Assembly (NCBI GenBank): GCA_029379385.1 | Contig: CM055618.1 | Coordinates: forward strand, 15,663,071-15,727,070 | Direction of reading: 5' to 3' | DNA length: 64,000 nt | Source: Quillaja saponaria | Taxonomy: Eukaryota; Streptophyta; Magnoliopsida; Fabales; Quillajaceae | Part shown: in pieces, positions 24,241 to 36,499 of the stretch | Layout: every line of letters begins with the position of its first letter | Position numbering within the stretch: the first letter of the stretch is position 1 | Translations under genes and position numbers: made by a program | Notes under the pieces: generated by a model | Database searches by the model: none | What the model was told of the DNA's origin: nothing | What the model saw: the letters and a program-made list of their open reading frames with translations, nothing else

Positions 24241-26531
24241 ATTGTGCAAAAAAACTGCTCCTTTATTTGTATGATCTCTACCCAAAATCTTGAAAATAAT
24301 TTTAAGGTGCTATATGAAAGATGAAATTAAAGTTCCAAGTCTTGAGAGTAGTTATCTGTATATTCTAAATTTCCGTTGCTCAAAACTAGGTGAGTTTAGG
24401 ATTGTAGTTAGACAAGATGCCATGATTTCCCAACAAAATCTACGTTGCTAAAATAATTATTATCAATTTTACATAATTCTCATAATTTTTAATTGAGAAA
24501 TCATCCTAAACAAGTAAACAATCAATCTTATTATTTTTAAAATTTAAATAATTTTCTATTTTAATAGCCACAAAACAGAATCTGCTGTTTCAAATTCATG
24601 TTTCACTCTGTCTTATTCCAATTAGATGTAACCATATGCTATTGCTAATAGGTTTGAAGATCTATATGGTAAAGGGTAACAGTTATGCAGTTAGATGAAG
24701 AAGGAAACTCTAAAATGGAAGTATTCGACTAGTTGATGCCTGAAACGAAAAGATCATACAACATGTTGGGATTGACAACTAAAACGGCAGGTATTGCACT
24801 TTCTATTTCAAATTTAAATGATACTAGTAAGAATTATACACAACATTAAGTTAGAGCACTGTAAATGTGCTTCATAGTTCATACTTAAGTGTGATTAATT
24901 TTATATGAGAGATCTATTTTTAGCTACATCTTCACTCACCAGGAACTCCTTACTTATCTCTGAGAATCACAATACTGGGAAAACTCAGACCTCCTCAGAC
25001 CTGGAAAACATTAAATAAATTCATAACGTATAGCTACTGCTGCATAATAATTGACTAGATGCAATTTTTTTCATGTAAATGACAGTTAATAGTCTAGTTT
25101 TTCACAAGATTTTGACAAAAATTTCCAGCTCTGTCAAAACAGCAGGTATAGTAAATATTTGGAAAACATACCCTGAGTACTCTCCAGAATTTTATTTGGT
25201 AGCTCTTGAAGGAGAATTTCAAGCATGTTTCTCATAGCATCTTTCTTTAACTGGTAAGTCCTGTATCTGCCTTTATACTAGAAAGAAAGATGAAGCCATA
25301 TAGAGGATGTATCAAGACAAAGATAGCTCTTATACTGTTTGTGGTTGAAGAATCGTTACAAGATTGAGAATAATACATTCTAGAACTTAGCATGTGTGCA
25401 TCAAATAATCATTTAATTAAGGCCAAGAAGCAAATGAATAGAAATGAAGGAGTTTGTGGGTGCTTGCGTATATGACAGAAATTTTACCGTATGTGATCTT
25501 TTTCTGATATAGCCATGGACCATTCATTCCATTAGAGATTCAAATGATGCTACTAGGTTAAGATATAAGTAACTTTTTAACTTAAGGAACTTTAAGATTG
25601 TTCATCAGGCAGAGAAGCCATAATGTTGAGAATTGCACACCTTACCAAATGTAAAGGAGACCCTCCTTGAAGCTCTTCTAATCACTTTTCTTTCACCATG
25701 TCAATCTGGTGGCAATAAATGATTACAATGAAATATGATAACTTCTCATAAGAATGTAATCGAGAATTGAAACCAAATTATTGCCCCATAGTAGAACTCA
25801 TGAAGAAAGCTACTAAAATAAAGAATTGAACTTTGTTGCATAGACTTTAAGAAGAATAAGCTCAATGACTCATCAAAACAACGAGTTCTGAAATGAAAAC
25901 ACATGTAGTTTGAGTGAAGCATACATATCTGGCTTAATTGCTTGTATATCCAATATGGAAGTACATACAAAGGATCTTGGATACTACTACAGTTCTCCAT
26001 TTTATGAGCATGATAACTGAATCAGACAAATGTTTATGCGCATATTATATATATATATATATATATATTAATTTTGTTAATAAATTCAATTTGAAAAATT
26101 ATATTTTTATAGGTGAGAGAATGGAGACATTATTTTTTTTGCATATGTGTGTAGAGGAAGTGGGGTAGTTTTTTTTTTTTAATTAAAATAAATAATAGTT
26201 ATAAGTTTTTTTTTTAATAATAAAAATATAGAATATAGATAAGGAAATGTCTATGACTGCTTAATTTCTGTTGCAGAAAAGTATGTGCCTCTAAAGGCTC
26301 ATTTCCATTAAATGTGGAACTAGAAATCTTACAAAGAAAAGATAACTAAGAAAGGGGGGCTTGACTGATGAGGGGTGAGCTACAATAGAGTGGCTTCGGT
26401 CCATGGTTTTTTTTTAATTTTTTTTACTTGGTCATACTAACAGGTGTCTCTATAAGACACCTTGTTCCAATGATATAGTCCCTGAAACTTGCATTAGTTT
26501 GACAAAGTTTTGCAACAGAAATATTAGTGAA
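24241..26531. other. Intergenic DNA with (AT)n microsatellite
   Basis: No supportable gene in 2.3 kb. An (AT)n run lies at 26044-26069. T-rich tracts occur near 26108-26220. Confidence 0.5.
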
Positions 26532-26876
26532 ATGGAGGGGGAGAGAGGTAAATGTGATAGACAAAATGATGAAGAAGGGATGTGCTGTGACATCCGGGAG
26601 AGAAGGCTCACTTATGGTTCTGGTGGTGATGAAACTGGGATAGACAACTGTGCAATCTATGTTAACAAGGCCGGTTATCACTGGGAGGAACTCGACCCTG
26701 ATATACTTATGTCAATATTCATCCGAATCCCGGTCGATCATATTACAAAAGCAGTGCAATGCGTATGCAAACCATGGCTCTTTGTTGCCAGAGATCCAAA
26801 CTTCATCACTGCAATTATAATGAAAATTGTAGCAGAGGTTGAAGAGGAATGCAAGATAGACAGAGCCTTCTTATGA
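26532..26876 (+). pseudogene. Truncated F-box protein relic
   Basis: An open frame of 114 codons beginning MEGERGKCDRQN. Residues about 50-92 form an F-box-like domain (WEELDPDILMSIFIRIPV, then VCKPWLFVARDPNF), of the kind found at the N-terminus of plant F-box/LRR proteins, which bind SKP1 in SCF ubiquitin ligases. After the F-box, where leucine-rich repeats or another substrate domain would be expected, the frame soon ends at TGA (26874-26876). That stop lies in a short tandem repeat, and I find no downstream exon carrying a substrate domain. Either a truncated relic or a gene whose later exons I failed to see. The chosen ATG is the first in frame. Confidence 0.55.
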
Positions 26877-26932
26877 CATTTCAATGTTTTCATACCTGTA
26901 TGAGCCTTCTTATGGCATTTCAATGTTTTCAT
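26863..26932 (+). repeat. 39-bp-period tandem repeat over the F-box stop codon
   Basis: Two 31-bp copies (26863-26893 and 26902-26932), starting gagccttcttatg, differ at a single base. The first copy reads TTATGAC and supplies the TGA stop; the second reads TTATGGC and would be TGG in the same frame. Confidence 0.85.
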
Positions 26933-27200
26933 ATGCTTTTGCAATTTTTCCATTGTTTCTGCCATGGGAAATCAATTTTTTCTGTCATCCATCCATTGAG
27001 CATGTATAGTACATCTTTAAACAGTTCCTTTCTTACTGTACTTGCAATCTTAGGCAATATTGGTTCCTGGTGAGCGGCAACGTAAAAAAGAGCAGTGTTA
27101 TACTATATCATGGCAAACCGATATCAGTTTGCTTCTATTTCATATAGTTATAGTAATAACATTTACAACAAAGAGCTATGCAAAAACCACCCTTCTTAAA
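26933..27200. other. Spacer and probable RopGEF 3' flank
   Basis: Short gap between the convergent F-box relic and RopGEF gene; presumably contains the RopGEF 3' untranslated region on the minus strand. Confidence 0.4.
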
Positions 27201-30200
27201 TTATGGTGAATTTTTAGGAGACACACTAATACAATCCTCTCTGCCAATGCACCATACATGACTCCAACTTGGAGTTGCAGCCATCGAGCTTGTTTTAGCC
27301 TTTATATATGGAAGTTCTAGACCAGAAGAGTCACTATACCGTGCATCTGCCTTGTTCATCTTATCAATCAGTGGCCGCCTGATATGTGGACTCACAACCC
27401 AAGCTTCAGCATGGTTTATACCAGGGGAGTAACTTGTGACCACAGGCGAATTGGGATTGCGCAAAGCATCTTCCTGCAATATGTCTCCTATTCTAGACAA
27501 TATGCTGAAGGCCAAGTTTCTAAGAACCCGGGAATATGCCTCCAAAATTGAATGTCCAATATCCTAAAAATTGAAGATGTACATATAAAAAGAGAGTGTA
27601 AACTTTAGGAATTGGAGAAGGTTATGTACACCAAAGACGTGGAGTTTTCAGTGATGTGAAAAACAAGATATATACTAATTTCCGTCTAAGGAAACCAAAA
27701 AAAAAGAACCAAAAAAAACTATGAACAATGAAAATTTCTTCAAACCATAAGTTATTCACCAAGGATTTTAGTAAGATGCATAATTATCGAACTCACCTTG
27801 CCATATTGGATTTTTTTAGCATCAAGAAATGTTTGAGGGATGTTTGGATATCTGGTTTTAAGCTGCTGTAGAAGGGCTTCTGCCCGGTCCAACAATAACT
27901 TCATTTTGTCAATGTCAGACATAGGGTCTTTCATGAAAGACCATGATGTCTGAACTGGGGATTTACCACTAACTTGTTCCATAATTCTCTCTTTCCATGC
28001 AAATACAGCAGCTTCCAGCCTGTTAATGATCTCAAGGGCATTGTGCTCAGAATTTAAATGGAAAGATTTAAGCATCTCTTCTGCCGAGCTTGATTCAGCA
28101 GTCAAAACCTTGTACAATTCCTCACCAAGGCTTACCTTTCCAGACTGCTTGTATATTAAGAAAAAAAAAGAAAAGAAGTTATATCACTGAAGATTGCCAT
28201 GTTAAAAAGTTTAATTGAAATATTCATTGTGAGAAAGCTTATTTCAATATGCAGTTATTTTGTCAAGTGGCAGCGACATGTACTTAACCTAACCTGATCT
28301 TGGCAAGTGTCAACAATGCAAAGGAGTAAATCGAACTGAATACATTTTGGTATGGATAAAGCATATTTTGTTTGCCTCCTCCAACTATTACTAACAAAGT
28401 TTATTTGGTTATTTGAGAGAGTAATTTCAATTTATATTGTCTACTGAAGTTTTTCCACCCAGGAGACTCAGATGGCAGATAGGGTTTATTACCTTATGGA
28501 GTGCATCCTTGATAATTGTTGGTACAGGCATTCCAAGCAGCACATCTTCATTTATGGATTTGGAAGCCTTGAATACTTGATGTATTACCCTTCCCTGATG
28601 AAGCAACAATTTCCTTCCCATGTCAGAAAGTCCAGATTTTGGTACTTGGGGTGATGGAAGCCACCGTCTCTCGCTTTGCAGTACACTTGTGTTTCTTCCC
28701 TCTGCCAGGCTACCTCCCTCTGCATACCAAAACTCAGTATTGACCATTGAATCTAGTGTCTCCTATCAAGTAGAATAGCAACAAGTTGAAGACAAACATT
28801 AAGTTAAATGAACAAAAAGCTCTCTAGTTTTTATGGGAATGAAACGATCACATACAATAAGCATTGAGTCCAATTTCTGCAGTGCTGGAAGATTCATGTG
28901 GATGTCTGCACGGGCTTTTGGGGTCATAATCTGTTCCAAAAGAATCAATCTAAATCTCACTTGTGGAAATTTGTATGATTTTATAATCTATCTTAATGAA
29001 AATACCTCCAAGGTCCCATCATTTGCACCACTTTGCTTAGCAGGAACCAGCTCAACCATATAGTTGGTAGGAGAGAGCAACCAGTCCATTTCTCTCCACC
29101 ACTTTCTCTTCCTTTCATCAGGCAGGGGTTCCAATTTCCACAACTCTCCAAAAACCGTTGCTGCAAATTCATTGTATCATCTAATTTAGTTTCAAAAGTA
29201 AAAAAAAAAAGTAATGGAACATCAGTTTGTTCGAGGAGTCAGTTCTGTTTGTAAAGAAGCTTCCTTATTGGATACTTCAAAGTACAAGGTCTGAAACACC
29301 TGTTTACTTCCTCCTTACAGTCAACAACTAAAAGTTGACTACCAATTGATAGAAGCAAATTATAAGAAAAAGGACATGTTCCTTACCTGCCAGGGTTGTG
29401 ATGGAATTAGACAATGCTGATGCAGTGTTTAGGCCTGTGGTTCCTCCTTTAATATCTTCACCCAAGAGCAGCTTCACAAATTTCTCCTTCATTGCCTCCA
29501 CATCTGAATACTGAATAGCATAAGGAGGCTTTTCTTTAACATAAAAATGTTGGGGGCTTTCTGCTAGTTCCCATTCATCCCTTTTCAATGCCAACCCTTT
29601 TGAAGAGAATGATCCGGAAGCATCTTTGCTGGAAGAACAAGTTGAATCATCATCATGAAAGGAGTCAGTAATGCATCCATCTCCTCTACTAGTTCTGCTT
29701 TCATTATCGTAAGATTGATGGTTGAGAATGCAATTCTCAAGACCATCATACATCCTAATCCCTGAAAGATTCCATTATGAGTTCCATTATACTAGTTTCT
29801 ACTCCATAAGAGAATAGAAAGCTGCTGCAGTTAAGATAGCAAATAAAAGGAACAGTGAAGTTGAACCTTCCAAGAATAAATTTCTCACCAACATTACATA
29901 ATTTCTTTATATTGGCATAGTAAGAATCAAAATAAATAGCTGAGCTACAATTCTAGCAAAGAAAATAAAATTTTAATAGAAAAATGACCTTGCACTGCAG
30001 TTTTGATATAACCAGAAGCAAATAGATCTTTGCACAATGTAGACACACATAAATTGAGATTTGGCAGGCCATGTCTATAGATTGATTTGAATTATATTGT
30101 AATGTTACAATTTCCTTAGCAACAGTTATATTCCAGTTAGCAATGAGATTCTGAAGAGTCCTTTAAAAAAATTTCATTGACAATTTTAAAATTTGGAAAC

Positions 30201-32636
30201 AGGGTAAACACTAGAACTCATAGAAAGCCCTCACCTTTCTCCCCCAAAAGGGAAAAGGTCTTCTAGAAAAATTGGATCATGTAATGCGCTTTAAGATTTT
30301 CTAGGACATGAATCAAGATCCACAAATGATTGAGATTCAAGCATGGTTATCTTCAGGTCTAGTTATTTATTTTCAGTTTCATAAACTTCATTAAACTCAT
30401 TGTGATGTATAATGCATCCGCAGATTATTATAACCAAACCATATGACCTATTGCAAGATATCTTGCAGCAATGTCGCCTCACCAAAATCACATGTCACAC
30501 CCTATCATATTTGTGCTATCAATAGGTCTGGCATAATAATTGTTAATAACACTAATAATTTGTGATGACAAAGAATCTACTGCATGATTGTCTATTAAAA
30601 GTCTCTAAAGACTGTCAGATCTTGCATCAGTAACACGTTTAGACTGGTGATGAAGCATCCTGGTCAAGTTGTCCCTATTCTTGACCTAATATATATATAT
30701 ATATGCAAGTGTCATCACTTTAGTATTCTCAGACTTTGAGCCTGATATCTTATAAATGTAGGGACTTTGAATTGAGGAGTTTCAATACCATCTGTCTCGG
30801 TCATGCTGGATAATCATCCTTTAGAAAAATGAAATTTTACTTGAATATTAGAAAAAGTAAAAAAAGAAAACTACTATTGATTTTCTTGGCATTTGGTCTG
30901 AGAACATAAAAAAACTGAATGGTAAATTAGATATCGGTAGTAGCTTCAGCTATAAAAAATATATCCCAAGAAATACCACCATCCTATATTCAAAAAAGAT
31001 CAGATTCAATAAAATTATTCACAAGTTAAGAAGGTACAATTTCAATCCTGCATTATGCGACAGATCTCAATCCAAGAGTGACAAAAAGCTAACAGACTTC
31101 ACAGATCTGAATTAAAAGATAAAAACACTTTAACTTGTGCTAGCAGGGTAACAATCAATATGACAGTTTGCATTAATTGTTACTATAACTCACTCAAGTT
31201 TTACAGATGACAAAGATTAGAGGAAGATGAAGGCCCCGGTGTTTGGAAAATGGACCACAGCATAGAGGAAGAAAAAATCATCATCATCAGTGAAAAGGAA
31301 GAGTTTCACCAAGCAGATAATCAAAGAAGGAGCTGATCCAAAAAGAAAAATGATTTAACTTTTCAGGATGGAAGTCACCAGAACAAGACTTGTGTCCCCT
31401 GTCCCCACCGATTTCCTTCATGTCTGATTCAGTGGGAAAGGCATATTAGTTATGGCCTACGAGGGTCACTATACTCAGGGTCCACCAGAACACCAGCATG
31501 TCTCATAATTAGAGATGGCCATGCAATTTCCGCTCATGAAGATTATGCAACAAATCAAAACTACTTCTTATAGATAATTTCAAGTTAGCAAGATTCATGT
31601 TTCCTTAAAGAAATAGAACAAAGCCAAAATGTTCAAATTCATGTGATGCTCCCATGTGGCTTGCACATACTCTGATAAGATAGACGGTTAGACCATATGC
31701 CAACCCACTTAAAGAAAAGACTCGTCATGGTGAGAAAACCAACCAGTCCACTAATAGCAACATTTCCTTTTGGATCCAAAGAAAACATAGAGAAAACAAA
31801 CAGCCAAACACAAACAGAAAAATACAGAACAGATAAAACAGAGGGAGAGCCATGAAGTATATTTGTGTATTAACAATGCCCAAGATGCAAGCCTGAACTT
31901 GGAGTTAATTTCACATGCACCTGCCATCACTTTGCTTAAATTGGACATCAATTCTATCAAATTACCACAAAATGTAACATTTTAAAGGGAGTCCTACATT
32001 AATGTTTTGCCAGTGAAAAGGGGCAATTACTCCTCTGGAGGCACCATAAATGCAATGCTCAGAATTAATGGAAGCATGATAGATGTATGGAATGCTATAC
32101 TAAACTACACTAATGTTTCCTACACATCTCCCATGGTCTGCATGATAAGGGATCATCCATCCTCATACATCAAACCCCGAGCCTTCAATTCACCCAACCA
32201 AGCTGTACCCAGAAATAGTTGTGGTTCATTTACATTCAAAGAGACACAATAAAATTGAAAGTGACTACCACCAATATATTTAGTGAAGACTCAAAAAAAA
32301 AATAAAAAAAAAATTATAGTTTAAATCGTATTAGATTATCTTTCTTTATAGCTCATTTACATTCAAAGAGATACGGCTTGAATAAAAAATTGATTAATGA
32401 TGTTAATGACTATAATAGTTACTGGCTTTTACAGTGTCTTTTGGGAAAGGGGTAAAGAGATGATACTTCACTCTCACAGGCACCCGAGAATTCAAACCCC
32501 GGTGAGTAGCCAATTAATAAAGTCCATAAGAAGAATAATGGGTTGTAGGTAACCAAGACTTACTCTCTTGTTCATCGAAGTCTATGCTAATTTTGCAGTC
32601 TCTAGTGCAGCAAGCCAGCCTTCTCCTCATCATCAT
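27201..32636 (-). CDS. ROPGEF: RopGEF (PRONE-domain guanine nucleotide exchange factor)
   Basis: Activates plant ROP (Rho-type) GTPases by GDP/GTP exchange, typically at the plasma membrane in polar growth and receptor-kinase signalling. Seven coding exons on the minus strand: 32564-32636, 29387-29761, 29006-29160, 28856-28930, 28493-28762, 27797-28144, 27201-27563. All junctions keep frame, giving 552 aa. The PRONE domain runs from about Trp88 ([11 protein letters not shown]) to about 450, with the characteristic [11 protein letters not shown] and the ETLDS...FWYAEGG stretch. The N-terminus ([20 protein letters not shown]) and C-terminal tail are variable regions, the latter autoinhibitory in studied members. 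The order of N-terminal motifs suggests the RopGEF5/6/7 branch, from memory only. The start is the first of three tandem ATGs; the same frame is open up to the exon's acceptor (32687), so an upstream coding exon is possible. The first coding intron is 2.8 kb. Confidence 0.93.
29762..32563 (-). other. Large first coding intron of the RopGEF gene
   Basis: 2.8 kb of noncoding sequence between two well-supported splice sites (donor gtaagt at 32563, acceptor ttcag at 29762). It contains an (AT)n run at about 30690-30706. No nested gene is seen on either strand. Long first introns in plants often carry enhancers; this is only a possibility here. Confidence 0.75.
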
Positions 32637-33860
32637 TGTATCAAGTAGGAAATACTTAGTTACTTCAGCAAAAGTGTGCTCCAATGCCTACAACAACAAA
32701 CCCGTCAAATAATATTATTTTAATTTTCTTCAATAATTGTAATCTCACAAATAAATAAAAAAACTGGGTTAGTGAAAACTTCCTGCTTAAACAAAATAAA
32801 AATAAAAATACTGCACTAAAGAAAAGAAAATAACTCATTTGTAAGTACTCGCTAGCCTTCTTACGTTCAAACTATTTTATTATTACCAGTAAAAGTCAAA
32901 CATTAGCCCACGACCCAACTCAACCGAAGGTTAGATCAATTAGGTGAAAGGAACATGGATTAGTATATTAGATAAAGGGAGTGATTATATGAACTTTTTG
33001 AACTGATGACAAACCAATCCCCTCAAGTAGTAGGAGGGGTCTAAACCATGTGACATTGAAAAATAGATTCTATCTTTTTGGACTGTGATTCAAACAGCTG
33101 GTGGGAAAAAGGTGGCAGATAAAGGAATTCAATGGAAAAGAAGTTTTCTCCTTTTTCTCCAAAGCAAATGGGTTAATCTCAAATGAACAGTTTTTGAGAA
33201 AAAAGAAGATATTTTTATTATAAAGGCGTGAACTTTTAGCTTTTTGAATACGAGAAATACTATTTCAATTTGAAATGTGTTGATCAAACAGAAAATGATA
33301 AAATTTTCAAAAACAAAAGCTACCCCAATTTCAGAAGAAAAAAAAGGAAGAGAATTGATCAAAATTCAAACTGACCAAGAAAATTATTCAAGAAAATACA
33401 TATAACCTCACTTTAGCTAAGCTAGCTCGATCTTTCAAAGCAGAGCATTGTTCTTCAAGCTCCGATGGGTTGAAGATAAAAATTGTAACTCTGAAGACTG
33501 AACTATTAATTTTGATCAGGCCCTCTTTTACAAAGGAAGAGAGAGAGAGAGAGAGGGAGAGGAATGGGTTGGAGAACAGAATGGAGGGTGTAAATAGGCG
33601 AAGAAGAAAAGAGAGGGATTGTTGAGAATTGAGACAGAAGGTGGTATATTGGTATTTGATATAGAAGCTGCGGACGTACCTCTCTCGCCAAAGTGGGTCC
33701 CTTTTATTTTTGGGATATCTTTTCCTTCGACGAGGACTGTGCCTGATGTGGACTGGGGGTCGGGCTATTTTTATGTCACTAGCGTGAGTTGAAGGACTTG
33801 GTCCACTAATAGTGGGACTATTTAGTGGGACCCACACTGATTGATGGTCCCCCATGTTAT
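32637..33860 (-). promoter_or_regulatory. RopGEF leader region, leader intron and promoter
   Basis: A strong acceptor (tttgttgttgtag) ends just beyond 32687, so a leader intron lies upstream. A donor candidate (AAA/gtgagg) is at about 33412. The likely leader exon holds a GA-rich tract on the plus strand (33538-33562), read as CT repeat in the mRNA sense, typical of plant leaders. A TATA-like ctatatcaa lies near 33658 in the minus sense. An open frame runs through this exon in phase with the coding exon, so a longer N-terminus cannot be excluded. Confidence 0.5.
33538..33562 (+). repeat. GA microsatellite in RopGEF leader
   Basis: A run of GA dinucleotides on the plus strand, CT repeat in the RopGEF mRNA sense. 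Such tracts in plant leaders bind GAGA-type factors and vary in length between individuals. Confidence 0.8.
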
Positions 33861-36499
33861 CTATAAAAATAAAGTATCCCTTGGATTACACACTGAGGGT
33901 CCCACAATGTATCTTAAAATGTATCCTGGATTCCCAGTGCCCACCGATTGATGTCCCACATGTATGTATCGGATACCACTATCTGTTATACACTCAAATG
34001 GTCCTTTGCCTCAGTGCATTCTGTATTTCACATTTGTACCCTATTTGTAAACATTTGACGATTTAAAAAAAGTTTGTGTTTAAAAAACTTTAAAACCGTT
34101 TGATTTTAACATTTTTATTCCTTTTTTCCTTAAATATAAAGCAACGGTGAAAATATTTAAAAAGTATCTAATAAGATATAGTTTATGTAATAAAATATAT
34201 TTGAAACTGTCAAACTATTTTGTAATATTTATAATTCGAGTTTGTAAAAAAATATTTACAAAAATAAAATCATTAACGTGATTAGGTTCATTCAAAAAAT
34301 ATAAACTTATCTTAAAAAAATAAAATTATGCAAAAAGTTAAATATTACTACAATTTAAATATTTAAAATTTTCATACCTTTTTTGTTAAGTCTTATTAAC
34401 CAATAAGTCATGAATATCTTCTAATTTGACATTTTAATAATCTAATGTAGTAGTTTTTCAATTATTGAACTTCACATGAGTGATATGTTAGCCAAAAAAA
34501 GAAAAAGTTCACATGAGTGATGCAATATAGCCTACATGATATTAAGTCAAATTCTAGCAAAGAGCTAGGAATGTAGCTATATCTAAGAGCTAAAAAACAG
34601 AAATATTGGCTTACCTTTATGAATATTATATATTCTACAAGAGGTTCGTTGTATTTCTATATTGAAGACACATTTTAGTGATTGAGTTCACACTTCACAT
34701 TGTGTCTATAGCACTAAAAATTGTCAAAAAAATAATGCTACCTGACCACACTCACTGTCACTGCCTGCAGACTGCTTCCTGCTCACTCTCACTTCCACCA
34801 TTTCAGGGCCAAGAAAGGCGCCACTACTGAGGGCCGCTGTCCATCATTATTCCATTGACTTGGGGGCACAAGGATTTTTGAAGCTACTTATTATTTTGAA
34901 TCTTGAACCTAATTAATAGTTTGCCTTTGCCATACTTATAACTATCAAAATTATTATAGGTTGGTTTCCATTATGTGAATTATGATCTATATCCAGATAT
35001 TATGATTTCTCGTCTCATCTCGTTCAATTTTAATATATTTAAATTATTTAAAATTATAATTAGTGATCATAATTTTAAATATATGTAAATTATAAAGTAA
35101 TTTATATTTATATTATATTTAAATTGTCTAAAATTTAAGTTGATCAGTAAACAAAAATTCGAAAGATTTAACCCTTGAAAGAAAAGTAATAATGGGACTG
35201 TGGCCTTGAGACATGCATCCCAGAAACAATCGATAGCCGATACCTCAACGTGCCAAATGACTCACATCCGCAGCCCAGTGTCCCCCGCATTGTAACCAAA
35301 CAGTACCTAAGCTACGCAACAAAAGCATAAGAAGCTGCAATGTTATATATATGTACTGAGCACCACAATCTACAGGTGCACCCACCCACCACTAACTTTT
35401 GTTCTCATTCTCTTATACCCTTGTATTTGTGGCAATTGGCAATAACAGAATATGGGTGTTTATTAGTATCACTTCCTTATTTTGGTGTTCCTATGGCTAT
35501 GCAAGCAAGGGAATACGAAGTTGGTGACAACCATATATGTATGATTTCCACGTGTTGGTGACACCCACACTAACAATAATAGAGGGACAGTGATCGGGAA
35601 ACTGGTTTATATATGAAATAGAATTTATTGAGAAATTAATATGTATTATGAGATTTAATTATAATTATGTTACATATATAATTAGAAATAAGTTATAAGT
35701 ATTTTAGTTTTATCTAACATTTGAATAAATAGATTTTGGATAATAATTAGTAAAATTCTAATTATACTAGAATTCGTAGGAATTAAGAATTAGTCTATAT
35801 AAAAACTTATTATATATTTTGTTATTTATCTTAATTGAATATTGAAATATATTTTTTTTCAAAGAATAATTATAAAATAGAATTAGTTTCCGATCCCTAA
35901 ACCTTTAAATAATCATATAAAGTCTGATGTACAATGTAGCCAGAGAACACAGAAGGTAGTAAAATTTTCGTGCCTTCAGGCGCGCTGCAGTGGAGAGCAG
36001 CCAATGGCACACCGCCACTCTACTCCATGCACCTTCAATGTAAACTACATCCAGCCAAACAAAACTAGGTGCCCGATCCAAGTCAACATGTATAGCTTCA
36101 TAATGAGCCACGCAACTTCAAGGTATCTACATGATCAATCTGTTACCCATTAGTCTAATTACATTGCTTTTATTCAAGTATGATTTTAATGTTTTGAATT
36201 TTTATTTCAAAAAAAAAAAAAAAAAAAGGAAAAGAGAGGGAAAAAAAAATTGGTTCCTAATCCCTAAACCCTCAAACAATCATATACATCCTACACCAGA
36301 CAAATTAGAGTCGCTTCACCCATTAGTTGGACTGTTGTGCTGCATATGTAACATCTGGCTAAAACAAATAAGATTAACAAGAAATTAAAGCTAGGAAGTA
36401 AGCATTTATTAAAAAGAATATAATATCACTTTACTTTATTCGAAAACAGAGAACATAAACATACGCATTACATCAGACATATCAGTGCAGAAGATAAAA
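33861..36499. other. Intergenic DNA
   Basis: AT-rich, with an A tract at 36209-36227. A phrase with 'cctaaacc...caatcatata' occurs near 35896 and again near 36260, a short local repeat. No supportable gene. Confidence 0.45.

Noticed and set aside
26424..26965. Minus-strand frames over the F-box relic
   Set aside because: Antisense shadows, one of which merely translates the 39-bp tandem repeat twice.
32440..32520. tRNA-like T-arm phrase (gagaattcaaaccccggt)
   Set aside because: No acceptor stem, anticodon arm or D-arm could be folded around it.
33388..33855. 155-codon minus-strand frame upstream of RopGEF as an independent gene
   Set aside because: It spans the likely promoter, TATA-like box and CT-repeat leader, has low-complexity SLSLSL runs, and shows no domain. 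It is kept only as a possible N-terminal extension question.
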